Below are positions 1-8,130 of a stretch of DNA of 64,000 nt, piece by piece. The notes beneath the pieces are model-generated. The model was not told the origin of the DNA. It searched no databases and saw only the letters and a list, made by a program, of their open reading frames with translations. Made by a program: the position numbers and the translations under genes. Each line of letters begins with the position of its first letter. The first letter of the stretch is position 1. Location: assembly GCA_964427285.1 (NCBI GenBank), contig CAYRTS010000006.1:14889-78888 (forward strand), given 5' to 3'. The stretch comes from SPCO01 sp964427285 (GTDB lineage Bacteria; Chloroflexota; Limnocylindria; Limnocylindrales; CSP1-4).

Positions 1-1
1 T

Positions 2-460
2 CTATCGCCGAAGTCGGTGCTGTCCGATCGTCTGCCGATGGCCCTCGCCGGGATCCCGCCCAAGCGGCTCGTGCTGGAAGTCACTGAACATGCCGAGGTG
101 GCGGACTACGACGCCTTGCGTACCGCCCTGGCAGGGATCCGCCAACGCGGCGCCGGGCTCGCCGTGGACGATGCCGGCGCAGGATTTGCCTCGCTGCGCC
201 ACATCCTGCAACTCGAGCCGAGCGTCATCAAGATCGACATCTCCATCACCCGCGACGTGGACACCAACCGGGCGCGCCGGGCACTCGCGTCCGCCCTCGT
301 CTCGTTCGGCAATGAGATGGGGATCGCGCTCGTCGCTGAAGGCATCGAGACCGCCTCGGAACTCGACACCCTGCGGGTGCTCGGCGTCCACTACGGCCAG
401 GGCTACTTTCTGGGCCGGCCGGCCAACGACCCGGTCGCCCCCCTCGGGATCGGCGGGTAG
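2..460 (+). CDS. EAL-domain cyclic-di-GMP phosphodiesterase, 3' part
   Basis: Partial gene: the reading frame is open from the window edge and only the C-terminal ~152 residues are present. The opening residues LSPKS match the N(L/I)SP segment near the start of an EAL domain. The rest shows the ordered EAL signatures: LEVTEH (EVTE form of the EAL metal motif), VDDAGAG, IKIDIS, VAEGIET and GQGYFLGRP. EAL domains hydrolyse cyclic-di-GMP to pGpG. The DD pair and downstream Glu are kept, so it could be catalytic. Upstream domains (often GGDEF, PAS or membrane parts) lie outside the window. The family call is firm; activity cannot be judged from this piece. Confidence 0.9.
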   Translation, partial: LSPKSVLSDRLPMALAGIPPKRLVLEVTEHAEVADYDALRTALAGIRQRGAGLAVDDAGAGFASLRHILQLEPSVIKIDISITRDVDTNRARRALASALVSFGNEMGIALVAEGIETASELDTLRVLGVHYGQGYFLGRPANDPVAPLGIGG

Positions 461-480
461 CGCCCCCGCGGGCGCGGTGG

Positions 481-540
481 CGCGGCGTGGTGGCGCGGAC
501 GCGGTGGCGCGGACGCGGTGGCGCGGACGCGGTGGCGCGT
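481..540. repeat. 14-bp GC-rich tandem repeat after the EAL gene
   Basis: Three near-perfect head-to-tail copies of a 14-bp unit (gcggacgcggtggc) occupy about 495-536, with degenerate copies on both sides from ~472 to ~550. The array lies between the EAL stop codon and the 3' end of the convergent HxlR gene. It looks like a simple replication-slippage repeat. It has no spacers and no obvious hairpin with a T-run. Confidence 0.7.
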
Positions 541-597
541 GGGGCGGGGGGCGCGGCGCGGGGTCGTGGTCGCCGGAATCGGCACCCGGGTGCCTGA

Positions 598-1035
598 TTA
601 CAACGAGCGCGTGTCGAGGCCGGCTGGGTCATCGAGATTGACCGAGCAGGTGGGGCACCACCAGCGAGTCTCGATTGGAGTCCCGCAGCGGTCATGGTGG
701 ATCGGATCCGATCGCTCGGAACGCCGGGCGCCCCAGTCGGCCAGCAGCCGGAGCGCAGAGGCGAGGTCGCGACCGTCGGTCGTCAACCCGTAGGCCATCC
801 GTGGGGGCCGCTGTTGATAGGGCGTCGCAACGAGGATCCGCTCGCGCTCCAGCCGGCGCAGTCGATCGGCGAGGATATTCGGTGCGATCGCGGGGAGCGC
901 GTCGGCGAGCTCGTTGAACCGCCGCGCGCCGTCCAGCAGCGCCTCGACCAGCAGCAGGCTCCAGCGATCCCCGACCCGCTCCAGCGCGGCCTCCAGCGGG
1001 GTCGGTGCGGCTCTGGGCTCAGGCGGTTCTGGCAT
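598..1035 (-). CDS. HxlR-family winged-helix transcriptional regulator
   Basis: A 145-aa protein of HxlR (DUF24) type. The hallmark block VGDRWSLLLVEALLDGARRF near residues 20-40 leads into the recognition helix and an RLRRLE wing segment. Such proteins are dimeric winged-helix regulators, often responding to electrophiles or redox stress. The C-terminus adds a C-x(9)-C-x2-C cluster (near 115-130) resembling a metal or thiol site, beyond the basic HxlR fold. The ATG at 1035 is favoured because ATGACA-N17-TACCAT lies directly upstream (1065-1070 and 1042-1047) with 6 nt to the start, implying a leaderless mRNA. It is divergent from the HtrA-like protease gene. Confidence 0.88.
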   Translation of the reverse strand: MPEPPEPRAAPTPLEAALERVGDRWSLLLVEALLDGARRFNELADALPAIAPNILADRLRRLERERILVATPYQQRPPRMAYGLTTDGRDLASALRLLADWGARRSERSDPIHHDRCGTPIETRWWCPTCSVNLDDPAGLDTRSL

Positions 1036-1041
1036 GGACCG

Positions 1042-1070
1042 ATGGTACGGGCAGGTCGAGGGCTTGTCAT
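1042..1070 (-). promoter_or_regulatory. Predicted leaderless promoter of the HxlR gene
   Basis: Reading the minus strand, a -35 ATGACA (1065-1070), a 17-bp spacer and a -10 TACCAT (1042-1047) are followed after 6 nt by the ATG at 1035. Transcription would begin at or next to the A of the start codon. No Shine-Dalgarno sequence is present. The promoter is predicted by eye. Confidence 0.5.
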
Positions 1071-1083
1071 CGTGGGGTGTCCG

Positions 1084-1110
1084 TAGTAGATTGCAAGGAG
1101 CAAGTCACTA
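1084..1110. promoter_or_regulatory. 27-bp palindrome, candidate HxlR operator
   Basis: The sequence has the form TAGT-N3-TTGC-N5-GCAA-N3-ACTA, with 8 of 11 positions per arm exactly symmetric. It lies in the 102-bp divergent region, 48 nt upstream of the HxlR start and 27 nt upstream of the protease start. That placement suits autoregulation plus control of the protease. HxlR-family operators are commonly AT-leaning palindromes with such TAGT/ACTA or TTGC/GCAA half-sites; assignment to this regulator is inference. Confidence 0.5.
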
Positions 1111-1137
1111 TCCGCATAGCAACGGGAGCTGTACCAG

Positions 1138-2025
1138 ATGAGCGCCATCGAAGAACTCCAGACAGCCGTCGCCTCCGTCGCCGAACGCGCCGGCCCGTCA
1201 ATCGTCGGGATCGGTCGCGGGACGCGCGGATCCGGCATCGTCCTGGCTCCGGGCAAGGTGCTGACCAATGCCCACAACCTGCGCGGGGACGAAGTGACGA
1301 TCATCTTCTCGGATGGTCGCCGGGTGACGGGAACGGTGGCCGCGGTGGATGGCGACGGGGATCTCGCCGTCGTCGATACGGAAACGGCCGGTGCTGCCGC
1401 CATCGATTGGGGCGATGGTGACGCCCTGGGCGTTGGCACGGCCGTCCTCGGCGCCGCAGCCAGCCAGGGTGGAGGCTCGCGCGTGACGTTCGGTTTCGTG
1501 TCGGCGGTCGCGCGGGGATTCCGAGGTCCCGGCGGCCGACGGATCGACGGGAGTGTTGAGCACACCGCACCGCTCGCGCCCGGATCGTCCGGTGGTGCCC
1601 TTCTCGATGTGAGCGGGCGGCTGGTGGGTCTCAACACGAATCGAATCGGCGAGGGCTTTTACCTGGCCCTCCCGACGAACGCCTCGCTCCGAGCCCGGGT
1701 GGATGCCCTGGCCCGCGGTGAGGCCCCCCAACGCGCCCGCCTCGGCGTGGACGTCGCCCCGTCGCAGGTCGCTCGCCGGATGCGCCGATCGGTCGGGCTG
1801 CCGGAGCGTGATGGGGTGCTCGTCCGGGGTGTCGAGGACGGCAGCCTGGCCGCGGCGGCCGGGATCGAGGTCGGTGATCTGCTGGTGGAAGCCGGTGGGC
1901 GAGCGCTGACCGATGCGGACGACCTCTTTGCTGCGCTCGGCGCGCTCGCTCTGCCGTTCGATCTGAAACTGGTCCGCGGCGCGGATGAGCGCACGGTCCA
2001 GGTCAGCGCAGCCGCAACCGAATAG
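1138..2025 (+). CDS. HtrA/DegP-like S1C serine protease with one PDZ domain
   Basis: A 295-aa trypsin-fold protease. The catalytic triad is visible: His46 in TNAHN, Asp75 in DGDLAVV and Ser151 in GSSGGAL. A single PDZ domain follows (about residues 195-290: LGVDVAP, GVLVRGVEDGS, GIEVGDLLVEAGG). HtrA enzymes degrade or refold damaged proteins, usually outside the membrane. This one has no signal peptide or transmembrane anchor, because the protease domain starts within 25 residues of the ATG, so it is predicted to be cytosolic. That is unusual for the family. Divergence from an HxlR regulator and a palindrome upstream suggest stress-induced expression. Length is short compared with DegP (~470 aa). 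Confidence 0.87.
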   Translation: MSAIEELQTAVASVAERAGPSIVGIGRGTRGSGIVLAPGKVLTNAHNLRGDEVTIIFSDGRRVTGTVAAVDGDGDLAVVDTETAGAAAIDWGDGDALGVGTAVLGAAASQGGGSRVTFGFVSAVARGFRGPGGRRIDGSVEHTAPLAPGSSGGALLDVSGRLVGLNTNRIGEGFYLALPTNASLRARVDALARGEAPQRARLGVDVAPSQVARRMRRSVGLPERDGVLVRGVEDGSLAAAAGIEVGDLLVEAGGRALTDADDLFAALGALALPFDLKLVRGADERTVQVSAAATE

Positions 2026-2340
2026 CTTCGGGGACGGGCACCGCCTGAACCCAGCCCGGACCCGCCCGACTCCCCCAGCCCGCGTTCAGGCCCAGCCCTG
2101 GGACCCGGACGGGTGGGGTCCCTCGGCGAGAACGCGACAGCCGGCGCCCGTCTCGCTGTGCCGTCCCCGGGCCTCTCGGGTCCTGCCAGAGGGTACCGCG
2201 TGGATCAACTCATCGATTCGTCGCATCGCCCCCTGGGCCGGGCGGGGGAACTCGTGATGGACCACGAGCGGGGGCTCGTCACCGACCGCCGGCCGTCACG
2301 GTTTCTCATCTGCACCACGGAACAGGCGTCAGGCCGGGGT
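2026..2340. other. Intergenic region between convergent genes; hairpin at 2100-2122
   Basis: This 315-bp stretch separates the stop codons of the protease gene and purE. The only structure seen is a perfect 7-bp inverted repeat, GGGACCC (2100-2106) and GGGTCCC (2116-2122), with a 9-nt loop. It may act as a bidirectional transcription end but has no U-tract. No convincing coding region or RNA gene was found. Confidence 0.4.
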
Positions 2341-2874
2341 TCAGTTCGTGTCCAGGGCGCGGCCCCCGGGATCGTCGAGCACGGCCTGCGTCATCAATTC
2401 GCGCCATGCGGTGAGCCGCGCCCTCAGGCTTTCGTCCGAGAGCGCCAGGATCGCGGCCGCCAGCAACCCGGCGTTCGTGGCGTTGCCAATGGCGACCGTA
2501 GCAACTGGCACGCCGCGCGGCATCTGCACGATCGAGAGGAGCGAGTCGAGGCCGCCCAGGTGCTCCGTCGGGATCGGGACGCCAATCACCGGCAGGAGAG
2601 TCTTGGCGGCCAGCATTCCAGGCAGGTGTGCCGCGCCGCCCGCCCCGGCGATGATCACCCGGATCCCGCGACCGGCGGCACCCTCCGCATAGCTGAACAG
2701 CCGATCAGGCGTCCGATGCGCGGAGACCACCTGGAGCTCGGATGGGACGCCCAGTTCCTCGAGGACCGCGATCGCCGCCTCCAGGATCGGGAAGTCCGAC
2801 CGACTGCCACCGACCACCCCGACGACCGGGCCGTCCCAACCACGCGACCGGTCTGATTCTCCCGTGCCGCTCAC
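2341..2874 (-). CDS. purE: N5-carboxyaminoimidazole ribonucleotide mutase PurE
   Basis: A 177-aa class I PurE, which moves the carboxyl group of N5-CAIR to give 4-carboxy-AIR in de novo purine synthesis. Conserved blocks: GGSRSDFP near the N-terminus (phosphate/ribose binding), VVSAHRTPDRL with the catalytic His, and IAGAGGAAHLPGM. Length matches the family (~160-180 aa). Its start codon overlaps the purK stop by 4 nt, so the pair is translationally coupled and the product of PurK is handed directly to PurE. Expected to be cytosolic and octameric, from the family. Confidence 0.97.
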   Translation of the reverse strand: MSGTGESDRSRGWDGPVVGVVGGSRSDFPILEAAIAVLEELGVPSELQVVSAHRTPDRLFSYAEGAAGRGIRVIIAGAGGAAHLPGMLAAKTLLPVIGVPIPTEHLGGLDSLLSIVQMPRGVPVATVAIGNATNAGLLAAAILALSDESLRARLTAWRELMTQAVLDDPGGRALDTN

Positions 2875-4082
2875 CCGCGCTCCTCCGTCGTGCCACCTGG
2901 GCCGTCCAGTTGTGCCACGTCCCGAGCCCAGGCCAGCTTGGCTAGGGCGGCGCGGCCCTTTGTCAAAGCCTCGTCAACCGTTGCCCCAAGCGCCGTCACA
3001 TGGCCCATCTTGCGACGTTCGAACACCTCCCGCTTGGCGTACAGGTGGAGGTGGACGTCCGGGTCCAGGAGCGCCGCTCCGACGCCCCAAAGCCGTGCCT
3101 CGCGTCGGGGCCCGTGTCCCAGCAGATTGACCATCGCAGCCGGTGTGAGCGCCACCGTGGAACCCAGCCCGAGGCCGCACATCGCCCGAATGTGCTGCTC
3201 GAACTGCGACGTTGCCGCGCCCTCGATCGTCCAGTGGCCGCTGTTGTGGACGCGCGGCGCCAGCTCGTTGACCACGAGCGATCCATCCGCGAGGAGAAAC
3301 AACTCGGCCGTCAAGGTGCCGCACAGGTCCATCGCCTCGGCGAGGCGGACGCCGATGGCGGTCGCCCGTGCGGTCAGGTCCGGCGGGATGGGAGCCGGCG
3401 CAACCGTCTCGATCAGGATTCCGGCGTCGTGCAAATTGCGCGCCACCGGGAACGGCGCGACCGTTCCGTCGGTCCCGCGCGCCACGATGATCGATAGCTC
3501 CGCATCGAAGGCGAGTTCGCGTTCCGCCAGCAGGAGCGCGCCCGCTGGGCGATCGAGCATCGCCCAGGCATCGTCGATCTCCGCCGGCGAGGTGATCCGG
3601 ACCTGGCCCCGCCCGTCGTAGCCGCCGACCGGCACCTTGAGGCGAAGTGGCAGCCCCAGCTCGGTCGCGGCGACCCGCAGCCCGGCGGGCGACCCCACCT
3701 CGCGCCACGGCGCAACCGCGACACCGGCCGTCTCGACAAACCGTCGCTCGGCCAACCGGTCCTGGGTGACGGTGAGCGGCAAATGGCCCGGGCGAACCGG
3801 CCGGCGCGCAGCGACAGCCGTGACCACCTCCGCGGCCACGTGCTCCAGCTCGTAGGTGACGACGTCGGCACCCTCGGCCAGGAGAAGCGCCGCTGCGACG
3901 TCGTCGTAGGCGCCGACGACGACCCGATCCGCGACCGAGGCAGCCGGGCAGTCAGAATCCGGGTCCAGGATCCAGATGCGGTACCCCATGGCTCGCGCGG
4001 CCAGCGCCAGCATCCGGCCAAGCTGTCCCCCACCCAGGATCCCGATGACGGCGGGCGGCTCGATCGGCGCAGCTCGGTCCAC
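2871..4082 (-). CDS. purK: N5-carboxyaminoimidazole ribonucleotide synthase PurK
   Basis: A 403-aa ATP-grasp enzyme that makes N5-CAIR from AIR, bicarbonate and ATP. Visible features are the N-terminal pre-ATP-grasp motif GILGGGQLGRML, GGYDGRGQ in the ATP-grasp lid, and the late ELAPRVHNSGHWT metal/ATP site. The start is GTG at 4082; a -10-like TACACT (4090-4095) sits 7 nt upstream and there is no Shine-Dalgarno sequence, suggesting a leaderless message. It is the first gene of purKE and divergent from the nucleoside hydrolase gene, putting purine synthesis and nucleoside salvage back to back. Confidence 0.97.
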   Translation of the reverse strand: MDRAAPIEPPAVIGILGGGQLGRMLALAARAMGYRIWILDPDSDCPAASVADRVVVGAYDDVAAALLLAEGADVVTYELEHVAAEVVTAVAARRPVRPGHLPLTVTQDRLAERRFVETAGVAVAPWREVGSPAGLRVAATELGLPLRLKVPVGGYDGRGQVRITSPAEIDDAWAMLDRPAGALLLAERELAFDAELSIIVARGTDGTVAPFPVARNLHDAGILIETVAPAPIPPDLTARATAIGVRLAEAMDLCGTLTAELFLLADGSLVVNELAPRVHNSGHWTIEGAATSQFEQHIRAMCGLGLGSTVALTPAAMVNLLGHGPRREARLWGVGAALLDPDVHLHLYAKREVFERRKMGHVTALGATVDEALTKGRAALAKLAWARDVAQLDGPGGTTEERG

Positions 4083-4125
4083 GGGCCGAAGTGTAGGCGG
4101 CGCGCCGGCTCGCTACCCTTTCGGC
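4083..4125. promoter_or_regulatory. Short divergent promoter region purK / nucleoside hydrolase
   Basis: Only 43 bp separate the two divergent GTG starts. Each gene has a -10-like hexamer at leaderless distance: TACACT on the minus strand (4090-4095, 7 nt before purK) and TACCCT on the plus strand (4114-4119, 6 nt before 4126). Neither start has a Shine-Dalgarno sequence. No good -35 was seen on either strand. Confidence 0.4.
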
Positions 4126-5232
4126 GTGACCCAGCCGACCGCACTGATCCTCGATGTCGACACCGGCATTGATGACAGCCTCGCGCTCCTCTACGCTGCC
4201 GCCTCGCCCGAGGCCGAACTCGTGGCGGTCACCTGCCTGTCCGGCAACGTCGAGGCGCGCCAGGTCGCGGTCAACACCCTGGCGATCCTGGAGCTCGCCG
4301 GGCGGTCGGACGTGGAGGTGGCCCTTGGACGAGAGTCCCCGCTGATCCGGCCGCTCGAGACGACCCCGGAAACCCACGGCCCGCATGGTCTTGGGTACGC
4401 TGAGCTGCCGCCGTCGAGCAGGCCGCTCTCCGACCGGCACGGCGTGGATCTCATCATCGACGAGGCGCGGCGGCGCCCAGGCGAGATCACGCTGGTGACC
4501 CTGGGGCCGCTGACCAACCTCGCGCTCGCGCTGATGCGTGAGCCGGCGCTCCCGCGGCTGCTCAGGGGCTATGCCCTGATGGGCGGCGCGTTCGGCGCTC
4601 CCGGCAACACGACGCCGACGACCGAGTGGAACATCCACTGCGATCCTGAGGCCGCCGAGATCGTCTTCCGGGGCTGGTCGGTGGCAATGGCCGCAGACCC
4701 GACGATCCCGCGGCCGCTGGCGATGGGGCTTGACGTGACGGAACTGGCGCGGATCATGCCTGAGGATGTCGTTCGGCTGGCCCGTCGGGCCGGCAGCAGA
4801 CCGGATGACTCGATCGCGTTAGCCCGAGGCGAGGATCCCATGCTCGCAACGCGCTCGGTGGCCAGCAATCCGATCGTGCGCTACGTGGCCGATGCCCTGC
4901 GCTACTACATGGAGTTCCATCAGCGGTACGACGGGTTCTACGGCGCCTTCATCCACGATCCGCTGGTCGTCGCCGCCGCGCTCGATCGCCGGTTGGTCGG
5001 CACGGAGCCGCTCTACGTGGACGTCGAGACCCGGGGCTCGCTCACCACGGGCATGACCGTTGCAGACCGTCGCAAGCTCACGGGCAAACCGCCCAACCTG
5101 GACGTGGCCGTCTCTGCGGACGTGGCGACCTTCATGGATCGCTTGATCGAACGGATCGGCGGGCTCGCGGCCGGCGACATGGGGCCGGCTGGAGCCCCAA
5201 TTCGGGCCATTCGTCACATGGTGCGCGACTGA
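4126..5232 (+). CDS. Nucleoside hydrolase (IunH/Rih family)
   Basis: A 368-aa inosine-uridine-preferring type nucleoside hydrolase, which cleaves ribonucleosides to base plus ribose. The Ca2+-binding DVDTGIDDSLAL motif is at the N-terminus. TLGPLTNLALAL, GGAFGAPGNTTPTTEWN (the NTTPTTEWN segment lines the active site) and an FIHDPLVVAAAL segment carrying the late Asp follow. The GTG at 4126 is preferred over an in-frame upstream ATG at 3976 because the latter lies inside purK and the family fold begins right after 4126. Substrate range (purine or pyrimidine) cannot be set by sequence. Likely role: nucleoside salvage beside purine synthesis. Confidence 0.93.
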   Translation: MTQPTALILDVDTGIDDSLALLYAAASPEAELVAVTCLSGNVEARQVAVNTLAILELAGRSDVEVALGRESPLIRPLETTPETHGPHGLGYAELPPSSRPLSDRHGVDLIIDEARRRPGEITLVTLGPLTNLALALMREPALPRLLRGYALMGGAFGAPGNTTPTTEWNIHCDPEAAEIVFRGWSVAMAADPTIPRPLAMGLDVTELARIMPEDVVRLARRAGSRPDDSIALARGEDPMLATRSVASNPIVRYVADALRYYMEFHQRYDGFYGAFIHDPLVVAAALDRRLVGTEPLYVDVETRGSLTTGMTVADRRKLTGKPPNLDVAVSADVATFMDRLIERIGGLAAGDMGPAGAPIRAIRHMVRD

Positions 5233-5270
5233 ACGAGCGCACACAATCAAGGCCGTCGAAGGAGGTCGCC

Positions 5271-6233
5271 ATGCGCATCCTGCTTGCAACCGATGGCTCT
5301 CTGGCGGCTGGCCAGGCCCGCGATCTGGTGGCTGCGCTGCCCTGGCGTGAGGGCGGCCACGTTCGGATTGTGAGCGTTGCCCCGACCCGGGCCGAGATCC
5401 TCGGGGTCCCTTGGGCGGTCGATGCGTTGCCGGACGCCGACCAGCTCGAGGAGGATGTCCTGCGCGCTCATCGGGACGCGCTCGAGACCGCCGAACGGGA
5501 GATCCGCTCGGCCCGCTCCGATCTGGTGATCGAACCCGTGCTCGTCCGCGGGCGCGCGGCGAGCGCCATTCTCGACGAAGCCCGTGCCATGCCGGCTGAT
5601 CTGATCGTCGTTGGTCATCGCGGGCATGGGCGCTGGGAGGAGTTGCTGCTCGGTTCCGTCTCGTCGGAAGTCGTGGACCATGCGCGATGTCCGGTCCTGG
5701 TGGCACGTGACGAACGGCTGGGACCCATCCTGTTTGCCGACGATGGGTCGGCCAGTGCCCGGACGGCCGAACACGTGCTGACGAGCTGGCCGATGTTCAG
5801 CGGGCTGGCGGTGACCGTCCTGACCGTGGCCGAGGAAGGCTATCCGTATGCCGCCGCCCTGGCCCCGGGCCTCTACACAGACGCCATGGCGCAGCTTGCG
5901 ATCTCAACCCACGAGCTCCAGCGGATGACCCGCGAGGAGAACGAAGCCGCCGTGGGACGGCTGCGCGAGCACGGATTCGTGACGATGGGGCTCGTCCGTG
6001 AAGGGAGCGCCGCCCACGAGATCGTGTCGGTTGCCCGGGAGCGGGAGACCGGGCTGATCGTGGTTGGGTCACGCGGCCAGACCGGCCTGCGCCGGCTGAT
6101 CCTGGGCAGCGTGGCCCGCAACGTGCTGCTCCACGCTCCATGCTCGGTCCTGATCGTCCGGGAGGTCGTGGCTCCCGTGCTCGACGGGGCGCCCCACCCG
6201 GAGGACGGCGAACTGGTCGGCCTGTTCGGCTGA
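5271..6233 (+). CDS. Tandem-domain universal stress protein
   Basis: A 320-aa protein of two Usp domains (about 1-150 and 155-305). Each ends in the ATP-binding signature G-x2-G-x9-G-(S/T): GHRGHGRWEELLLGS in the first and GSRGQTGLRRLILGS in the second. The N-terminus MRILLATDGS is the usual first strand and Asp. Family members bind ATP or AMP and support survival under starvation or oxidative stress. A strong Shine-Dalgarno sequence, GAAGGAGGT at 5259-5267, precedes the ATG. It stands alone, 38 bp after the nucleoside hydrolase and convergent with the cysteine cluster. Confidence 0.93.
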   Translation: MRILLATDGSLAAGQARDLVAALPWREGGHVRIVSVAPTRAEILGVPWAVDALPDADQLEEDVLRAHRDALETAEREIRSARSDLVIEPVLVRGRAASAILDEARAMPADLIVVGHRGHGRWEELLLGSVSSEVVDHARCPVLVARDERLGPILFADDGSASARTAEHVLTSWPMFSGLAVTVLTVAEEGYPYAAALAPGLYTDAMAQLAISTHELQRMTREENEAAVGRLREHGFVTMGLVREGSAAHEIVSVARERETGLIVVGSRGQTGLRRLILGSVARNVLLHAPCSVLIVREVVAPVLDGAPHPEDGELVGLFG

Positions 6234-6289
6234 CGGGCTGCCGCCCACGCTGAGGCCAACCGATGAGGCGGAGCGAGCGCGGCGTGCCG

Positions 6290-6748
6290 TTACGACTCCA
6301 GTTCCACCTCGTACATGGTCCTGTCAACGATCCGCCAGGCGCGCACGCCGGGGCGGCCCGTGACCGGGTCGCGCTGATCCTCCGCCAGCGAGGCCAGCAG
6401 GTAGAGCGCATCGGGATACAACGCCAGCCCAAGGTCTGTCGGTGACGGTACGGCCGGCGTGTGCGTGTGCGAATGGACGATCCCCCAGAAGACCTCGTCC
6501 GCGTCGTCGGTTGCGATCGTGAGGCGAAGGAGATCGATCGCGTCGATCTCGTAGCGGTACGGTGAGGCCGTCGCGTTGCGCGTCGGCTCGAAGCGGAGCG
6601 CCACGCCTCCCTCCCCAGCCGACGCCGACCCGACGATCAGCCCGCACCCCTCATTGGGGTACTCGGCCTGCATGTGATCGACGATCGCCTCGCGAATTGC
6701 GGCCGGGAGGACGGCCGATGCCGGCCCCGGATGCTCACCAGATGACAT
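6290..6748 (-). CDS. mec: JAMM/Mov34 metallopeptidase, Mec-like CysO-cysteine peptidase
   Basis: A 152-aa JAB1/MPN-domain zinc peptidase. The JAMM motif is complete: Glu33 in YPNEGCGL, His92 and His94 in HSH, Ser102 and Asp105 in SPTD. In mycobacteria Mec releases cysteine from the CysO-cysteine adduct made by CysM. The same partners lie directly upstream here (cysM, cysO, activating enzyme), so this role is strongly suggested. It has its own Shine-Dalgarno sequence (GGGGAGGT) and a good internal promoter at 6765-6793. As the last gene of the cluster it closes the pathway: carrier activation, cysteine formation, cysteine release. Confidence 0.85.
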   Translation of the reverse strand: MSSGEHPGPASAVLPAAIREAIVDHMQAEYPNEGCGLIVGSASAGEGGVALRFEPTRNATASPYRYEIDAIDLLRLTIATDDADEVFWGIVHSHTHTPAVPSPTDLGLALYPDALYLLASLAEDQRDPVTGRPGVRAWRIVDRTMYEVELES

Positions 6749-6764
6749 CGACCTCCCCGGTGCG

Positions 6765-6793
6765 TCTATAGTCAGTGGTCATATCGCAGTCAA
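6765..6793 (-). promoter_or_regulatory. Internal promoter in front of mec
   Basis: On the minus strand TTGACT (6788-6793), a 17-bp spacer and TATAGA (6765-6770) lie in the 51-bp gap between cysM and mec. The match to a sigma-70 type consensus is 5/6 and 4/6, which stands out in this GC-rich DNA. The predicted start near 6758 leaves a short leader with a strong Shine-Dalgarno sequence before the ATG at 6748. mec may therefore be expressed separately from cysM. Confidence 0.5.
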
Positions 6794-6799
6794 CGCCGC

Positions 6800-7852
6800 C
6801 TACCACCAGTTGACGCCGCCCTCCAGGGCTTCCTCCATCTCGTCCAGGTTGGTCGAGAAGGTGCCTGCTGAGAGGTACTTCCAGCCGCCGTCGGGGAGGA
6901 GCGCCACGATCGTGCCGCGATCCATGCCCTGCGCGACGCGCGCCGCGGCCACCAGCACCGCCCCGCAGGACGGCCCGCCAAAGATGCCCTCCCGGAAGAC
7001 GAGGTCGCGCAACGCCGCGAGCGCATCACGGTTGGAGACGAGCAGTTTCTGGTCGATGAGCGACGGGTCCAGGATTTCCGGGATGAACCCCTCGTCGAGC
7101 GACCGAAGCCCCTGGACCAGCTCGCCGGGCATCGGCTCGGCGGCGACCACCCGGATTCCCGGCTTCTGCTCGCGCAGGTAGCGCGAGACGCCCATCAGTG
7201 TTCCGGATGTGCCCAACCCGGCGACGAAGACATCAATCTCCGGGCAGTCCGCGAGGATCTCCGGGCCGGTCGTCTCGTAGTGGGCCAGCGGGTTGGCAGG
7301 GTTGCCGTACTGGTACGGCATCACGAACCGTTCGTCCTTGCTGACCAGGTGCTTGGCCAGGGTGATCGCCCCGTTGCTCCCCAGCGCCCCCGGTGAGTCG
7401 ATCACCTCCGCCCCGAACAGCGCCGCCATCTGGCGCCGTTCATTCGTGACATTGTCCGGCATGACCAGGGCGACCCGATAGCCCTTGCGCCGCCCGATCA
7501 TCGCCAGGGCGATCCCGGTGTTGCCCGAAGTCGGTTCGAGGATGATCGAATCCTCGTGGAGCAGGCCTCGCCGTTCGAGGTCCTCGACGAGGTACTTCGC
7601 GACTCGATCCTTGACCGAGCCCGTCGGGTTGAGCATCTCCAGTTTGGCGAAGATGCGCACCTCAGGCTTGGGCGACATCCGGGGGATCTCGACCAGCGGC
7701 GTGTACCCGATCGCATCGAGGATGCTGTCGAACCGCCCGCCGTGGCGTGGCGCGTCGTCGTGGGCGTGGACGTGCGGGTGCCGCACCGAGTCAGCCCCGG
7801 CCTCGTCGCCTTCGTCGTCGGGCTCGAACGCTCGAAGTGCCGGCATGGCCAC
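6800..7852 (-). CDS. cysM: CysO-dependent cysteine synthase CysM-type
   Basis: A 350-aa PLP enzyme. The PLP lysine is Lys81 in NPTGSVKDR; EPTSGNTGIALAM and GLGTSGTLMG bind PLP phosphate and substrate. Residues after ~45 read very like the mycobacterial CysM that uses O-phosphoserine and CysO-thiocarboxylate, including YQYGNPAN, AAEPMPGELVQGLR and the C-terminal GGWKYLSAG tail that closes the active site. An N-terminal extension of ~40 residues is acidic and His-rich (HPHVHAHDD around 25-33) and is not part of the fold. cysO starts 5 nt upstream of it in the operon. The O-phosphoserine substrate is inferred from context. Confidence 0.9.
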   Translation of the reverse strand: MAMPALRAFEPDDEGDEAGADSVRHPHVHAHDDAPRHGGRFDSILDAIGYTPLVEIPRMSPKPEVRIFAKLEMLNPTGSVKDRVAKYLVEDLERRGLLHEDSIILEPTSGNTGIALAMIGRRKGYRVALVMPDNVTNERRQMAALFGAEVIDSPGALGSNGAITLAKHLVSKDERFVMPYQYGNPANPLAHYETTGPEILADCPEIDVFVAGLGTSGTLMGVSRYLREQKPGIRVVAAEPMPGELVQGLRSLDEGFIPEILDPSLIDQKLLVSNRDALAALRDLVFREGIFGGPSCGAVLVAAARVAQGMDRGTIVALLPDGGWKYLSAGTFSTNLDEMEEALEGGVNWW

Positions 7853-7857
7853 TCGCC

Positions 7858-8130
7858 TCAGCCCCCGGCCATCGCCGGGAGCAGGCGAACCTCGTCGGCG
7901 GGGGCGACCGGCGTGTCCAGTCCGGCAAGGTAGCGAATATCCTGGCCGTTCACATAGACATTGACGAACCGGTTGAGATCCCCGTCCTCGGTCAGCAGCT
8001 GCGACCCGAGCGACGGATGCTTCGCCACCAGTGCGTCGACCACGCCGCGGATCGAGTCACCGTCGAGCTCGAGCGACTTGACGCCGCCGACGCTGGGGCG
8101 CAGAACGGCGGGGATGAAGACCGTGCTCAC
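7858..8130 (-). CDS. cysO: Ubiquitin-like sulfur carrier protein CysO (MoaD/ThiS family)
   Basis: A 90-aa beta-grasp protein ending in the diglycine MAGG that is adenylated and thiocarboxylated in this family. NVYVNGQDIR and PADEVRLLPA are typical MoaD/ThiS segments. The start codon overlaps the stop of the activating-enzyme gene by 4 nt and cysM follows after 5 nt, the arrangement expected for a dedicated sulfur donor to cysteine synthase. MoaD (molybdopterin) is the alternative, but no molybdenum-cofactor genes are nearby while cysM and the JAMM peptidase are. Confidence 0.9.
   Translation of the reverse strand: MSTVFIPAVLRPSVGGVKSLELDGDSIRGVVDALVAKHPSLGSQLLTEDGDLNRFVNVYVNGQDIRYLAGLDTPVAPADEVRLLPAMAGG

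Noticed and set aside
481..540. CRISPR array
   Set aside because: Units are 14 bp, contiguous and without spacers; no cas genes are present.
7858..8130. MoaD for molybdopterin synthesis
   Set aside because: No molybdenum-cofactor genes are nearby, while cysM and the JAMM peptidase flank it as in the cysteine pathway.
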